Translations under genes and position numbers: made by a program
Part shown: positions 24,127-31,980 of the stretch, piece by piece
How the letters are laid out: each line of letters opens with the position of its first letter
How positions within the stretch are numbered: position 1 is the stretch's first letter
Assembly: GCA_028703545.1 (NCBI GenBank)
Contig: JAQVMR010000001.1
Coordinates: 1-35,541 of the forward strand
Direction: 5' to 3'
DNA: 35,541 nucleotides
From: Patescibacteria group bacterium
GTDB taxonomy: Bacteria; Patescibacteriota; Patescibacteriia; UBA1558; S5-K13
The notes under the pieces: model-generated
Told to the model about the DNA's origin: nothing
The model's database searches: none
Seen by the model: only the letters and a program-made list of their open reading frames with translations

Positions 24127-25696
24127 ACCAGTTGCTCTTATAATTTTGGACGGTTGGGGTGTATATCGCCCATCTATTGGAAATGCTATAACACTAGCAG
24201 ATGTTTCTTATTGGCGTGAACTTATAAAAAATTACCCTAACTTTTTATTACAAGCGTCTGGAGAGGCAGTTGGACTTCCATATGGAGAAATGGGAAATTC
24301 AGAAGTCGGACACCTAACAATTGGTTCTGGACAAATAGTTTTACAAAGTTTAAATAGAATTAATAAAAAAATATTAGATGGTTCTTTTTTTGAAAATGAA
24401 TCAATTTTAAAAGCAATTGATCATGTGAAGGAAAATAATAGTGCACTTCATTTTTTGGGACTATTGGGAACCGGAGGGGTGCATTCATATGAAGCCCATC
24501 TAGAATCGCTTATAAAATTAGCTTGTGATAAGGAGGTGGATAGAATTTATTTGCATTTATTTTTAGATGGTAGAGATACAGCAAAAAATAAGGGTATAGA
24601 TTTTTTAAGAGGCCTACAAAAAACTTTAAATATATATGGTTGTGGAAAAATTGCAACACTGTCGGGTAGATTTTACGGGATGGATAGAAATAATAATTGG
24701 GACAGAATTAAATTATCTTATGATGCAATTTTTCATGGAGAATCAAAAGATTCATTCGATGATCCAATTTTAGCAATTCAGTCATCTTATGCAAAAAATA
24801 TTTATGACGAGGAATTTAAACCAGTTGTAATAAAAGAAAATGGAAATCCAGTAACACAAATTTCTGACAATGATGCAATTATATTTTTTAATTTCAGAGC
24901 AGATAGGGCAAGACAAATGACACGCGCTATTGTACTTGATGATTTCAAAGAATTTGATAGAAGAAAAAGACCTGATAATGTTTTTATGGTAACTTTTACA
25001 GAATATGAATCTGGACTTCCAGTTGAAATCGCGTTTAAAAGGCAAGATATAAGTGGAACTCTATCAGAAATTATAAGTTCAAACGGTTTAAGGCAGTTGC
25101 ATATTGCAGAGACAGAAAAATATGCTCACGTTACTTTCTTTTTTAACGGATTGAAAGAAGAAAAATTAAAAAATGAAGAAAGAATTTTAATTCCCTCTCC
25201 CTCCGTTGATTCATATGATCAAAAACCGGAAATGTCCGCAAATGAAATTCGCGAGGCATTAAAAGAAAACCTATCAAAAGATAATTTTGATTTTTATATT
25301 GTAAATTTTGCTAACCCAGATATGGTTGGTCACACAGGAAATTTAAATGCATCAGTAAAAGCCGTTGAAGTAGTTGATAATTGTCTATCGGAAATTATTC
25401 CACTAATTTTAGAAAAAGATGGAACGGCAATAATAACGGCTGATCATGGGAATGTTGAAGAGGTTGTTGATTTGAAAAATGGTGAAATTAATAAAGAACA
25501 TAGTAATTTTCCAGTTCCATTTTTAATTGTGAATAATAAATTTAAAGGTAAAAATAATGGAGTTTCTTTAGAAAATATGTATAAAATGCAGATCTCGGGT
25601 GTTTTATCAGATATTGCTCCAACCATATTATCTTTTTTAGACATAAAGCCAGGCACAGAAATGAAAGGTATTAACTTAAGCAAATTAATAAAATAG
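24116..25696 (+). CDS. gpmI: 2,3-bisphosphoglycerate-independent phosphoglycerate mutase
   Basis: Interconverts 3- and 2-phosphoglycerate in lower glycolysis, using two Mn ions and a phosphoserine intermediate. 526 residues, close to the usual ~510. Seen: N-terminal metal site ALIILDGWG; the nucleophile in MGNSEVGHLTIGSG (Ser62); substrate-binding GTGGVHSYEAHL and LFLDGRDT; FFNFRADRARQMTRAI; and C-terminal metal sites VNFANPDMVGHTG and ITADHGNVEE. The start at 24116 overlaps the preceding small gene by 11 nt. It indicates an active lower glycolytic pathway. An AAGGAGG at 24530-24536 is internal coding sequence, not a start signal. Confidence 0.98.
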   Translation: MTTKPVALIILDGWGVYRPSIGNAITLADVSYWRELIKNYPNFLLQASGEAVGLPYGEMGNSEVGHLTIGSGQIVLQSLNRINKKILDGSFFENESILKAIDHVKENNSALHFLGLLGTGGVHSYEAHLESLIKLACDKEVDRIYLHLFLDGRDTAKNKGIDFLRGLQKTLNIYGCGKIATLSGRFYGMDRNNNWDRIKLSYDAIFHGESKDSFDDPILAIQSSYAKNIYDEEFKPVVIKENGNPVTQISDNDAIIFFNFRADRARQMTRAIVLDDFKEFDRRKRPDNVFMVTFTEYESGLPVEIAFKRQDISGTLSEIISSNGLRQLHIAETEKYAHVTFFFNGLKEEKLKNEERILIPSPSVDSYDQKPEMSANEIREALKENLSKDNFDFYIVNFANPDMVGHTGNLNASVKAVEVVDNCLSEIIPLILEKDGTAIITADHGNVEEVVDLKNGEINKEHSNFPVPFLIVNNKFKGKNNGVSLENMYKMQISGVLSDIAPTILSFLDIKPGTEMKGINLSKLIK

Positions 25697-25751
25697 TTTT
25701 ATAAAACATATTTAAATTTATTAGATAATTTTCTATTTTTTTGGTAAATTT

Positions 25752-25757
25752 TATAAT
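25752..25757 (+). promoter_or_regulatory. -10 element before the DUF2090 gene
   Basis: Perfect TATAAT 20 nt before the ATG at 25778. No convincing -35 lies 16-18 nt upstream. The 81-nt gap after gpmI shows no clear terminator. Confidence 0.35.
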
Positions 25758-25777
25758 GGTATAAGTAATATAAAAAC

Positions 25778-26647
25778 ATGAAAAATAAAAATAATAAAAA
25801 AATACCCCATGGGTTTAATAAGAAATATTTATTTATTTTACCATTTGATCATAGAAGTTTTTTTATTGATCTTTTTGGATTTGGGAAAAAATTAAGAAAA
25901 GAAGAAAAAAAAATAATTTCAGATATTAAACAAGTTATTTACGAAGGATTTTTGTCTGCATATAAAACCTCAAAATATAAACAATTCATGGGAATTTTAA
26001 TTGACGAAGAATTTGGGGGATCAATTATCGAAGACGCAAAAAAGAAAAAAATAATTTTATCAATTTCAACTGAAAAGAGCGGGAAAGCATTTTTTGATTT
26101 TGAGTATGGTAAAAATTTTAAAAATCATATTATAAAAAATAAAGCAACCTTTGTAAAAATTTTAATAAGATATGATTATAGAAAAAATAACAAAGTTCAG
26201 TTGAAAAAAATGAAAATTTTGTATGATTTTTGTGTGCATAATAAAATTGATTTACTTTTAGAACTTTTGACTCCAAATATAAAGAATAAATCACTTTTTA
26301 CAAAAAAAGCGGTTGAGGAAATTTTATCATATGGAATCTTTCCTATAATTTGGAAGATAGAAGGTTATGAAAAAAAATCTGATTGGCGCGATGTTATAAA
26401 ATCTATCAAGATTTATCAGAAAGATCCTAAAATTATAATGCTCGGTAGAGGTGAATCAAAAAATTTGATTAAAAAATGGATTAAATCAGCAAAAGAATTT
26501 AGTAATATAATAGGGTTTGCGGTTGGAAGAACTATATTTTTAGATGCAGTTAAAGATTTTTATAGAACAAAAATTACAAGAGAATTTGCTATAAAAAAAA
26601 TAGCTAAAAATTATGAAGAAATAATTAATTTATGGATAAAAATATGA
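25778..26647 (+). CDS. DUF2090-type aldolase-like TIM-barrel protein
   Basis: 289 residues. The opening strand LFILPFDHRSFF, an IDEEFGGSI segment, KILIRYD, the strand IIWKIEGYE and the late GFAVGRTIFLDAVKDF match my recollection of DUF2090, the family found alone and as the C-terminal part of some IolC proteins, related to class I/II sugar-phosphate aldolases. By family, the reaction would be reversible aldol cleavage of a phosphorylated keto-sugar in the cytoplasm, but the substrate cannot be read and no sugar pathway genes are nearby. The lysine-rich composition fits the AT-rich genome. Its stop overlaps the following ZIP gene in an ATGA junction, so the two are co-translated. Confidence 0.7.
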   Translation: MKNKNNKKIPHGFNKKYLFILPFDHRSFFIDLFGFGKKLRKEEKKIISDIKQVIYEGFLSAYKTSKYKQFMGILIDEEFGGSIIEDAKKKKIILSISTEKSGKAFFDFEYGKNFKNHIIKNKATFVKILIRYDYRKNNKVQLKKMKILYDFCVHNKIDLLLELLTPNIKNKSLFTKKAVEEILSYGIFPIIWKIEGYEKKSDWRDVIKSIKIYQKDPKIIMLGRGESKNLIKKWIKSAKEFSNIIGFAVGRTIFLDAVKDFYRTKITREFAIKKIAKNYEEIINLWIKI

Positions 26648-27372
26648 ATACATTTTTTTGGATAATAATTTCTACATTAAGCATTTCAATTATTTCTATA
26701 TTAGGAATAATAACTTTTTTATTTAATGAAAAAATTTTAAAAAGAATTATTCTTTTACTTGTTGCTTTGTCTGCCGGAGCATTACTCGGTGGAGCATTTT
26801 TTCATTTAATCCCAGAATCAATTGAGATTTTTGGTATAAATAACAATGTTTTTTTGTATATAATAATAGGATTTTCTATATTTTTTCTCTTAGAACAATT
26901 TATACATTGGCATCATTGTCACAAAACGCCATCAGAACACAAAGAGCCATTTACATATTTGGTTATTATGGCAGACACTATTCACAATTTTTTAGATGGA
27001 ATAATAATTGGATCGTCTTTTCTTATTGATATAAAACTTGGTATAACCACATGGATAGTTGTTGCGCTTCATGAAATTCCACAAGAATTAGGAGACTTTG
27101 GAGTTTTAATTCACGGAGGATGGAAAAAAACAAAAGCATTGTTATTTAATTTCATATCATCTTTATCTGTTGTGCTGGGCGGAATAGTTTCTTATTTATT
27201 TTTAAAAGAAAAAGATGTTTTCTTCTTACTCCCATTTGCAGCGGGAAGTTTTATTTATATTGCATCATCTGATTTAATTCCGGAAATAAAAACACATCCA
27301 AAGTTAAAAGAGGGTTTGCTCCATTTTTTATTTTTTATAACTGGAGTATTTTTTATATTTTTGTTAAAATAA
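26644..27372 (+). CDS. ZIP family divalent metal transporter
   Basis: Inner-membrane transporter, likely for zinc or a related divalent cation. I choose the ATG at 26644, which forms an ATGA overlap with the upstream stop; the ATG at 26632 adds four residues. About 242 residues with eight hydrophobic helices. Metal-site motifs are present: HNFLDGIIIGSSF in helix 4 and HEIPQELGDFGVL in helix 5, matching the ZIP patterns HN-x2-DG and HE-x-P-x-E. A His-rich loop (HWHHCHKTPSEH) lies between helices 3 and 4 and may bind metal, as in other ZIP proteins. The reason for its coupling to the aldolase-like gene is not evident; class II aldolases need divalent metals, but that link is speculative here. 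Confidence 0.93.
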   Translation: MNTFFWIIISTLSISIISILGIITFLFNEKILKRIILLLVALSAGALLGGAFFHLIPESIEIFGINNNVFLYIIIGFSIFFLLEQFIHWHHCHKTPSEHKEPFTYLVIMADTIHNFLDGIIIGSSFLIDIKLGITTWIVVALHEIPQELGDFGVLIHGGWKKTKALLFNFISSLSVVLGGIVSYLFLKEKDVFFLLPFAAGSFIYIASSDLIPEIKTHPKLKEGLLHFLFFITGVFFIFLLK

Positions 27373-27411
27373 TATTTCAATTTATTTATTTTTAAAAATA
27401 AGACTTAAAAA

Positions 27412-27604
27412 ATGTGCATATTTTTAGAAATAGATTCATTAATCGGGGGTATTTATTTTAATTTCAATTATTGCTATTATAATAGCAAGCGGAATTTTAT
27501 ATATGTTTGATAAAAAACAAGATAAAATAGATGCTGACTTTGAAAGAAGTCTGACAAGTATTCAAAATTGTGTTAATTTTGCAACAACTACAACTAATAA
27601 ATAA
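27412..27604 (+). pseudogene. Small membrane protein gene broken by a G-run indel
   Basis: An ATG at 27412 opens a frame reading MCIFLEIDSLIG up to a run of five G's (27445-27449). With one G fewer, it continues VFILISIIAIIIASGILYMF, then a Lys/Asp-rich segment, to a TAA at 27602-27604: 63 residues with a single transmembrane helix near the N terminus. As given, the first frame runs on with no helix and stops at 27515, and the second has no start codon. The next gene begins 11 nt later, so it fits as the first gene of that operon. Sequencing error in a homopolymer is the main alternative to a true mutation. Confidence 0.55.
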
Positions 27605-27615
27605 TAAGAAAAAAT

Positions 27616-28845
27616 ATGCCAAGAGCTAAAAAAACACAGGACATAGCACCTGTTATAATCAAACAATCAGGACCAAAACCAATAGTAATTGTTATTGCCC
27701 TTATCATAACAGCAATATTTGTTGGTGGAATTGTATTTTTTGGTCAACAAAGAATAGTTAATCAAAATAAAGAAGAATTAGAACAATCAAAAGATCAAAT
27801 TAGGGCGCTACAGGATCAACTAGATCAATTACAAAATGTTATAAATTCAGGCACACAAACCAAACAAGAAGGAAAAAAGTATTATAATGAAAAATATGGA
27901 TTTAGTCTTACTATTCTTAAATCATGGAATAAATATTCAACAGAAGAAAAAGTATTAACAGTTGATTCCGAAAAATTTGATTCAGTAGATGTTTATTTTG
28001 AACAAGATCAACCTATTTTTAATATTGCAGCGATTGATAAGGATAAATGGGAAGATTTACAAAAATCTGAATCTTATAAACCCGTAAAATTAACAGAAAA
28101 TGATAAATATGTATTTTCATTTAGTTTTCATAAAGATGCACAGCAGCCCCTTGTAGAATCTTTAAGAACTGATATAGAAAAGATTGTCTCAACCTTTCAA
28201 TTTGAACAAATACCCCAAGCGCAGCTTAATATTGAAAATTGTTCCTCAGATAAATTTAGTATGAAGGATGGCATTACAAAATTAAATATCGCAGCTTTTA
28301 ATGATCAAGCATTTACAACAACAGTAAATGGTTGCTTTCATACACTCCCAGATGTTTTAAAGACAACAAGTAAATATATTTATATTGGAATTAAGCCAGA
28401 AGGTGTTGGAGGATATATCCTATATGGTAAATATGTGGCTTTATTTAGAGTTAATTTAGAAAATTCAAAATCAGAAAGTATTTTTGGAAGCAATGGGGAT
28501 GCTTTAGCTGTGACAGATATTGATTTTTCATCAGACAATAAATTAATTGTTTATAAAGTAAAGTCAGATAATAATGACGAATTTGTTGTAAAAAATTTAG
28601 AAACATTAAAAGATACAAAATATAAATTACCAGTTTCTGGATCTGATATGCAATTTGGTAACTTTAAATTTTCGCCAGACGCATCAAAAATTGCTATCGC
28701 AATTGGTTATGGTCCAGACAAAGAACATGGATCAGTTTATACAATAAATTTGTCAGATAAAAAATTTACTTCATATCAAACATTTGATGCAAAAATTCCA
28801 TACATTGATTCATGGAAAGACGAAGAAACTCTTAATTTAAAATAA
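27616..28845 (+). CDS. Membrane-anchored protein with PsbP-like and propeller-like regions
   Basis: 409 residues. Cytoplasmic residues 1-20; one transmembrane helix at about 22-45; a short coiled coil (~50-80, EELEQSKDQIRALQDQLDQLQ); then a domain starting YYNEKYGFSLTILKSW (~88-195), like the PsbP-type domains frequent in Patescibacteria; then a C-terminal region of about 200 residues with repeated strand patterns (ISFSSDNKLIVYKV-like and FKFSPDASKIAIAIG) resembling a partial beta-propeller. No enzyme motif. It is an extracytoplasmic anchored protein, possibly ligand-binding. It directly precedes the CPEC thioredoxin with no intergenic base. Function unknown. Confidence 0.75.
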   Translation: MPRAKKTQDIAPVIIKQSGPKPIVIVIALIITAIFVGGIVFFGQQRIVNQNKEELEQSKDQIRALQDQLDQLQNVINSGTQTKQEGKKYYNEKYGFSLTILKSWNKYSTEEKVLTVDSEKFDSVDVYFEQDQPIFNIAAIDKDKWEDLQKSESYKPVKLTENDKYVFSFSFHKDAQQPLVESLRTDIEKIVSTFQFEQIPQAQLNIENCSSDKFSMKDGITKLNIAAFNDQAFTTTVNGCFHTLPDVLKTTSKYIYIGIKPEGVGGYILYGKYVALFRVNLENSKSESIFGSNGDALAVTDIDFSSDNKLIVYKVKSDNNDEFVVKNLETLKDTKYKLPVSGSDMQFGNFKFSPDASKIAIAIGYGPDKEHGSVYTINLSDKKFTSYQTFDAKIPYIDSWKDEETLNLK

Positions 28846-29106
28846 ATGAAAATTATTAGAATTGAAGCAGACTGGTGTCCAGAGTGTGTTATTTTTATGA
28901 AACCAGTTTGGGATGAAATTTCTCGGGAATTTCCTGATATTGTTATGGAGGTTTTAAATTATGATAAAGACGAAGAAATAAAAACAAAGTATAATATTTC
29001 CAAAGTTCCTACATTTGTATTTTTAAATGATTTTGAAGATGAGATTGTAAGAAGAAATGGAATTATCTCAAAGAAGGAAATTATTGAAATAATCAAGCAA
29101 ATTTAA
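28846..29106 (+). CDS. Small cytoplasmic thioredoxin-like protein (CPEC)
   Basis: An 86-residue single thioredoxin fold with no signal peptide. The active site is ADWCPEC (Cys11, Cys14), and the cis-proline loop is ISKVPTFVFL, which packs against the active site in thioredoxins. It is shorter than classical thioredoxin (~105) and resembles compact bacterial thioredoxin-like proteins. Its ATG follows the upstream stop without a gap, and it is 2 nt from the DsbD-like gene, so the two redox proteins are made together. By inference it could supply reducing power to, or exchange thiols with, the transmembrane partner. Confidence 0.9.
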   Translation: MKIIRIEADWCPECVIFMKPVWDEISREFPDIVMEVLNYDKDEEIKTKYNISKVPTFVFLNDFEDEIVRRNGIISKKEIIEIIKQI

Positions 29107-29108
29107 GT

Positions 29109-30308
29109 ATGAAATTTTTAAAAACATTTTTATTTGTTTTCATATTTTTATTCTTATTTTTAAAGTTTTCTTATGCACAGGAAAATAGAGTTATTGTTGA
29201 TTTTTTTTATTCTCCAACTTGTTCTCATTGCAGTGCCGAGAGGAGGTTTTTTGATGAAATACAGCCCAGATTCCCAGAGCTTGTCGTAAATAGATATAAT
29301 ATCACAGAACAGGAAAATATAGATAAATTAAAAGAATATTATAAAAATTATAATGTATCAGAGCAAGAATATGGACTTGTTCCAATAACATTTATAAATG
29401 ATGAACATTTTGTTGGTTTTGACAAAACAATAAAAGTGAATTTAGAATCAAAAATTACAAAATATGTAGCAGAGTGTAAAAAACCAATCATAGATCAAGG
29501 GTGTGATAAACAGTTAGAGGGAGTTTCAAAAAAAGAACAAATTAAAATTCCATTACTTGGTGTAATTAATATTTCCGGAATTCATCCATTTTTACTTAGT
29601 TCAATTTTTGGATTTTTAGATGGCTTTAATGCTTGTGCTCTTATGGCGCTTGCATTTTTACTCGCGGTTTTAGTTGGAACTGGAGATAGAAAAAGAATAC
29701 TTTTGATTGGTGGAACTTTTGTTTTGGTATCGGGTATTGTTTATTTTATGTTTATTTCTGCGTGGCTTAATTTATTTATGTTTTTGTCATATATAAAATT
29801 TTTGTCATTTATAATCGCACTTCTCGTAATATTTTTTGGCATAACTTTGCTACGTGAATATATTGTAAAAATTGTTTGTAAAATTTGTGACACACCAGAG
29901 AATAAGAAAGAATCATTTCTTACAAAATTTCAGAGAAAGATTTTTGTTAAAATGTCTGCTGTTGGAAAAAGCTCGGTGTCAATTTGGTTTGCAATTCCCA
30001 TAGTTTCTATGCTTGCAGCTGGAGTAAACACAATAGAGCTTTTTTGTTCTCTTGGATTTCCCCTGGCCTATACAAAAATTTTAACAACTTATAATTTAAG
30101 TCCAATCGTATATTATTTATATATTTTGGTTTATATATTTTTCTATGTTTTAGATCAGCTTGTGATTTTATTTATAGCACTTTTTAGTTTAAAAATTACA
30201 ATGATTTCAGAGCGTGGAATAAGAATCGTAAAACTTATAAGCGGAATATTTTTGTTAATACTTGGTATTATAATTTTAATAAATCCGGGAATTATTTCTT
30301 CTATTTAA
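29109..30308 (+). CDS. Exported thioredoxin domain fused to CcdA/DsbD-like membrane domain
   Basis: 399 residues. A signal peptide or first helix (cleavage likely after SYA23) is followed by a thioredoxin-like domain (25-125) with SPTCSHC (Cys38, Cys41) and the cis-Pro loop LVPITFIND. Residues ~145-399 hold about six transmembrane helices; two isolated membrane cysteines, Cys176 (FNACALMALAF) and Cys313 (ELFCSLGFP), sit in symmetric positions like the CcdA/DsbD pair that passes electrons across the membrane. The signature GDRKRILLIGGTFVLVSG is typical of this domain. By family it would move thiol electrons between the cytoplasm and the cell exterior. Paired with the CPEC thioredoxin, it could be a complete relay. 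A terminator follows at 30457. Confidence 0.85.
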   Translation: MKFLKTFLFVFIFLFLFLKFSYAQENRVIVDFFYSPTCSHCSAERRFFDEIQPRFPELVVNRYNITEQENIDKLKEYYKNYNVSEQEYGLVPITFINDEHFVGFDKTIKVNLESKITKYVAECKKPIIDQGCDKQLEGVSKKEQIKIPLLGVINISGIHPFLLSSIFGFLDGFNACALMALAFLLAVLVGTGDRKRILLIGGTFVLVSGIVYFMFISAWLNLFMFLSYIKFLSFIIALLVIFFGITLLREYIVKIVCKICDTPENKKESFLTKFQRKIFVKMSAVGKSSVSIWFAIPIVSMLAAGVNTIELFCSLGFPLAYTKILTTYNLSPIVYYLYILVYIFFYVLDQLVILFIALFSLKITMISERGIRIVKLISGIFLLILGIIILINPGIISSI

Positions 30309-30318
30309 TAATATTTTT

Positions 30319-30447
30319 TTAGAAAAAAATATTTTTATCTCTTTTTTTGTTTTTTTATTGATTCCTATTTTTGTTTTTGCTCAGAGTCCACAGAAGGTAA
30401 GTAGTATATTCAATCACTCAAATCAGAAAAAATTAAATAAATTTTAA
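30319..30447 (+). pseudogene. Signal-peptide-like open frame without a start codon
   Basis: The frame reads LEKNIFISFFVFLLIPIFVF, then AQSPQKVSSIF and a short polar end before TAA (30445-30447): 42 codons that look like a secretion signal with an AQ cleavage site. No ATG, GTG or suitable TTG precedes the hydrophobic core; ATT at 30313 or 30331 is the only near-start. It is probably the remnant of an exported protein gene; chance in T-rich DNA is possible. The rest of the 30309-30484 gap holds the terminator. Confidence 0.3.
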
Positions 30448-30456
30448 GTTCATATT

Positions 30457-30482
30457 AACCCAGCAAAATGTTGGGTTTTTTT
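30457..30482 (+). terminator. Rho-independent terminator after the redox operon
   Basis: Stem AACCCAGC/GTTGGGTT (30457-30464 with 30470-30477, one G-U), loop AAAAT, then a T-run to 30482. It ends + strand transcription just before the convergent L,D-transpeptidase gene. The - strand side has no U-run. Confidence 0.85.
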
Positions 30483-30484
30483 AA

Positions 30485-31684
30485 TTATTTTATTGTAATT
30501 TTTGTTCCTATATCTGCCCAGGAGTAGAGTGCTTCCATATCTGTATATGAGACATTTACACATCCGTGACTCATTTTTTTCCCAAAATTATTGTGCCAAT
30601 AAGCACCGTGAATATAGAATCTGTATTTTTGAGTTGTAAAATGTAGATTCCATTTTGTATTTGGATAATAAAAATTGTAACCACTTCCACCGTATTGCTT
30701 TGATGGAATTTTATCTAAAACTTTAAAGTTTCCAAGGGGCGTGTCCATTCCTCTTATTCCGCTTGATATTAAAAAAGAATCAAGTAGTTTTTCTCCCGAA
30801 TAATATTCAAGTTTTTGTGTTTTTATATCAATCTTTATTATTTTTTCTTGTTTTTTGTTTGATTCTGAGCTTGGATCATAATTATTTTTTACCTCATCTC
30901 CGTCTTTATGGCCATCTCCATCTGTATCAGGATTTTTTAAATCGCTTTTATAGGCGATTTCAAAAAAATTATTTAATCCATCATTATCAGTATCAACTTC
31001 AAGAAGTTTTATATTTTTATCTATTGGTGAGAGATTTTTATTTATTTCATCTCCATCACTAATTTTATCTCCATCAGTGTCTTTATTATCATAATCAGTG
31101 TAATAAAAATGTTCTTCGTCATAATCAAATAATCCATCCCCATCAGAATCATAATTTTTTATAAGGGGAATGCTAAATTTTGAAAAATGTCTCAATGAAT
31201 CATCTTTATTATTTATAATTTGACCATTTTTGTAATTAGATAAATCCATTTCGACAAAATAATCAAAATCAAAACTATTTGTAAGAAATGAATCTGCATT
31301 CAAAAATGGCCTTTTGAAACCATTTTCTATATAATAGAACCCATTGCTATTAATATTTTTTACAATTGTTCCCGTTGTTAAATTATCTATTTGTTTTTCA
31401 TACTTGCCAGATTTATATCTAACCATGCCACCAAACTCAAATGAATTAATTATATTTTTATCTACAGTTTTTACATAATCAAATTTATCAAACCAACTTA
31501 AATAGGTTTTTGAATCTAAAAAATTATATTTTTTATTGTCTGCTCCTATATAAAAAACAGCTCTATCCTCTGATGTTAAAAGTGTACCCCTATAATCTTC
31601 TTGAGCAAGACAGGGTTTAATTGAAAATAAAAAAATTATTATGATAAAAATATTTGAGATGTATTTGATTAGATTTATTGGCAT
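30485..31684 (-). CDS. Secreted L,D-transpeptidase with TSP3 repeats
   Basis: Extracytoplasmic cell-wall enzyme that cross-links peptidoglycan or attaches proteins to it. From the ATG at 31684 (399 residues) a clean signal peptide is seen (LIKYISNIFIIIIFLFSIK, cleavage after CLA); a longer frame to 31765 would overlap secG and lacks this logic. Two related N-terminal segments follow (VFYIGADNKKYNFLDSKTYL and GFYYIENGFKRPFLNADSFL). Then come four TSP3 calcium-binding repeats (DSDGDGLFDYDE, DTDGDKISDGDE, DTDNDGLNNF, DTDGDGHKDGDE). The C-terminal YkuD domain has the catalytic HGAYWHNNFGKKMSHGCVNV (nucleophile Cys in SHGC). The fold and motif are complete. Transcribed toward the + strand terminator, divergently from secG. 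Confidence 0.93.
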   Translation of the reverse strand: MPINLIKYISNIFIIIIFLFSIKPCLAQEDYRGTLLTSEDRAVFYIGADNKKYNFLDSKTYLSWFDKFDYVKTVDKNIINSFEFGGMVRYKSGKYEKQIDNLTTGTIVKNINSNGFYYIENGFKRPFLNADSFLTNSFDFDYFVEMDLSNYKNGQIINNKDDSLRHFSKFSIPLIKNYDSDGDGLFDYDEEHFYYTDYDNKDTDGDKISDGDEINKNLSPIDKNIKLLEVDTDNDGLNNFFEIAYKSDLKNPDTDGDGHKDGDEVKNNYDPSSESNKKQEKIIKIDIKTQKLEYYSGEKLLDSFLISSGIRGMDTPLGNFKVLDKIPSKQYGGSGYNFYYPNTKWNLHFTTQKYRFYIHGAYWHNNFGKKMSHGCVNVSYTDMEALYSWADIGTKITIK

Positions 31685-31696
31685 TTCTATTTGTAT

Positions 31697-31725
31697 TTGA
31701 CTAAAATGTATTGATATGCTATTAT
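31697..31725 (+). promoter_or_regulatory. Extended -10 promoter for secG
   Basis: TTGACT (31697-31702), a 17-nt spacer ending TGC, then TATTAT (31720-31725). The start would be near 31732, a leader of about 10 nt before the ATG at 31742. It has the same layout as the rpsF promoter. Confidence 0.7.
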
Positions 31726-31732
31726 TATACCA
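31724..31732 (-). promoter_or_regulatory. Extended -10 promoter for the L,D-transpeptidase
   Basis: On the - strand: TGGTATAAT (31732-31724), a perfect extended -10. No good -35 is found at 16-18 nt. It overlaps the secG -10 by two bases, so the two promoters cannot be used by polymerase at once. Confidence 0.5.
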
Positions 31733-31741
31733 TAAATAAAT

Positions 31742-31954
31742 ATGAAACTTATATATATAGCACAAATAGTAGTAGGAATACTACTCATTATATCTATTTT
31801 ACTTCAATCTCGTGGAGGGGGGCTTTCTTCTGTTTTTGGAGGCACAAGCACTGTTTTTCAGGTTAAAAGAGGTGCAGAAAAATTTATATTCAACTCAACA
31901 ATATTTTTAGGAATAATATTTATAATATTGTGTCTTGCGGTTCTATTTATTTAA
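31742..31954 (+). CDS. secG: SecG preprotein translocase subunit
   Basis: Small inner-membrane subunit of the SecYEG channel that aids protein export. 70 residues, typical size. Two transmembrane helices (about 3-21 and 49-70) flank the conserved cytoplasmic loop LQSRGGGLSSVFGGTS, the diagnostic SecG sequence. It follows the promoter at 31697-31725 with a very short leader. The next gene, an exported solute-binding protein, starts 26 nt later and probably shares its transcript. SecG expression may be linked through the overlapping promoter to the divergent exported L,D-transpeptidase. Confidence 0.96.
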   Translation: MKLIYIAQIVVGILLIISILLQSRGGGLSSVFGGTSTVFQVKRGAEKFIFNSTIFLGIIFIILCLAVLFI

Positions 31955-31980
31955 AACCCTAAAACTTTATATAGAAAAAT

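Noticed and set aside
24530..24538. Perfect AAGGAGGTG as a ribosome-binding site
   Set aside because: It lies inside gpmI with no start codon at the right distance; it encodes Lys-Glu-Val in frame.
27386..27401. TTATTTTTAAAAATAA palindrome as terminator of the ZIP gene
   Set aside because: Only A-T pairs, and no U-run follows; such palindromes are expected by chance in this base composition.
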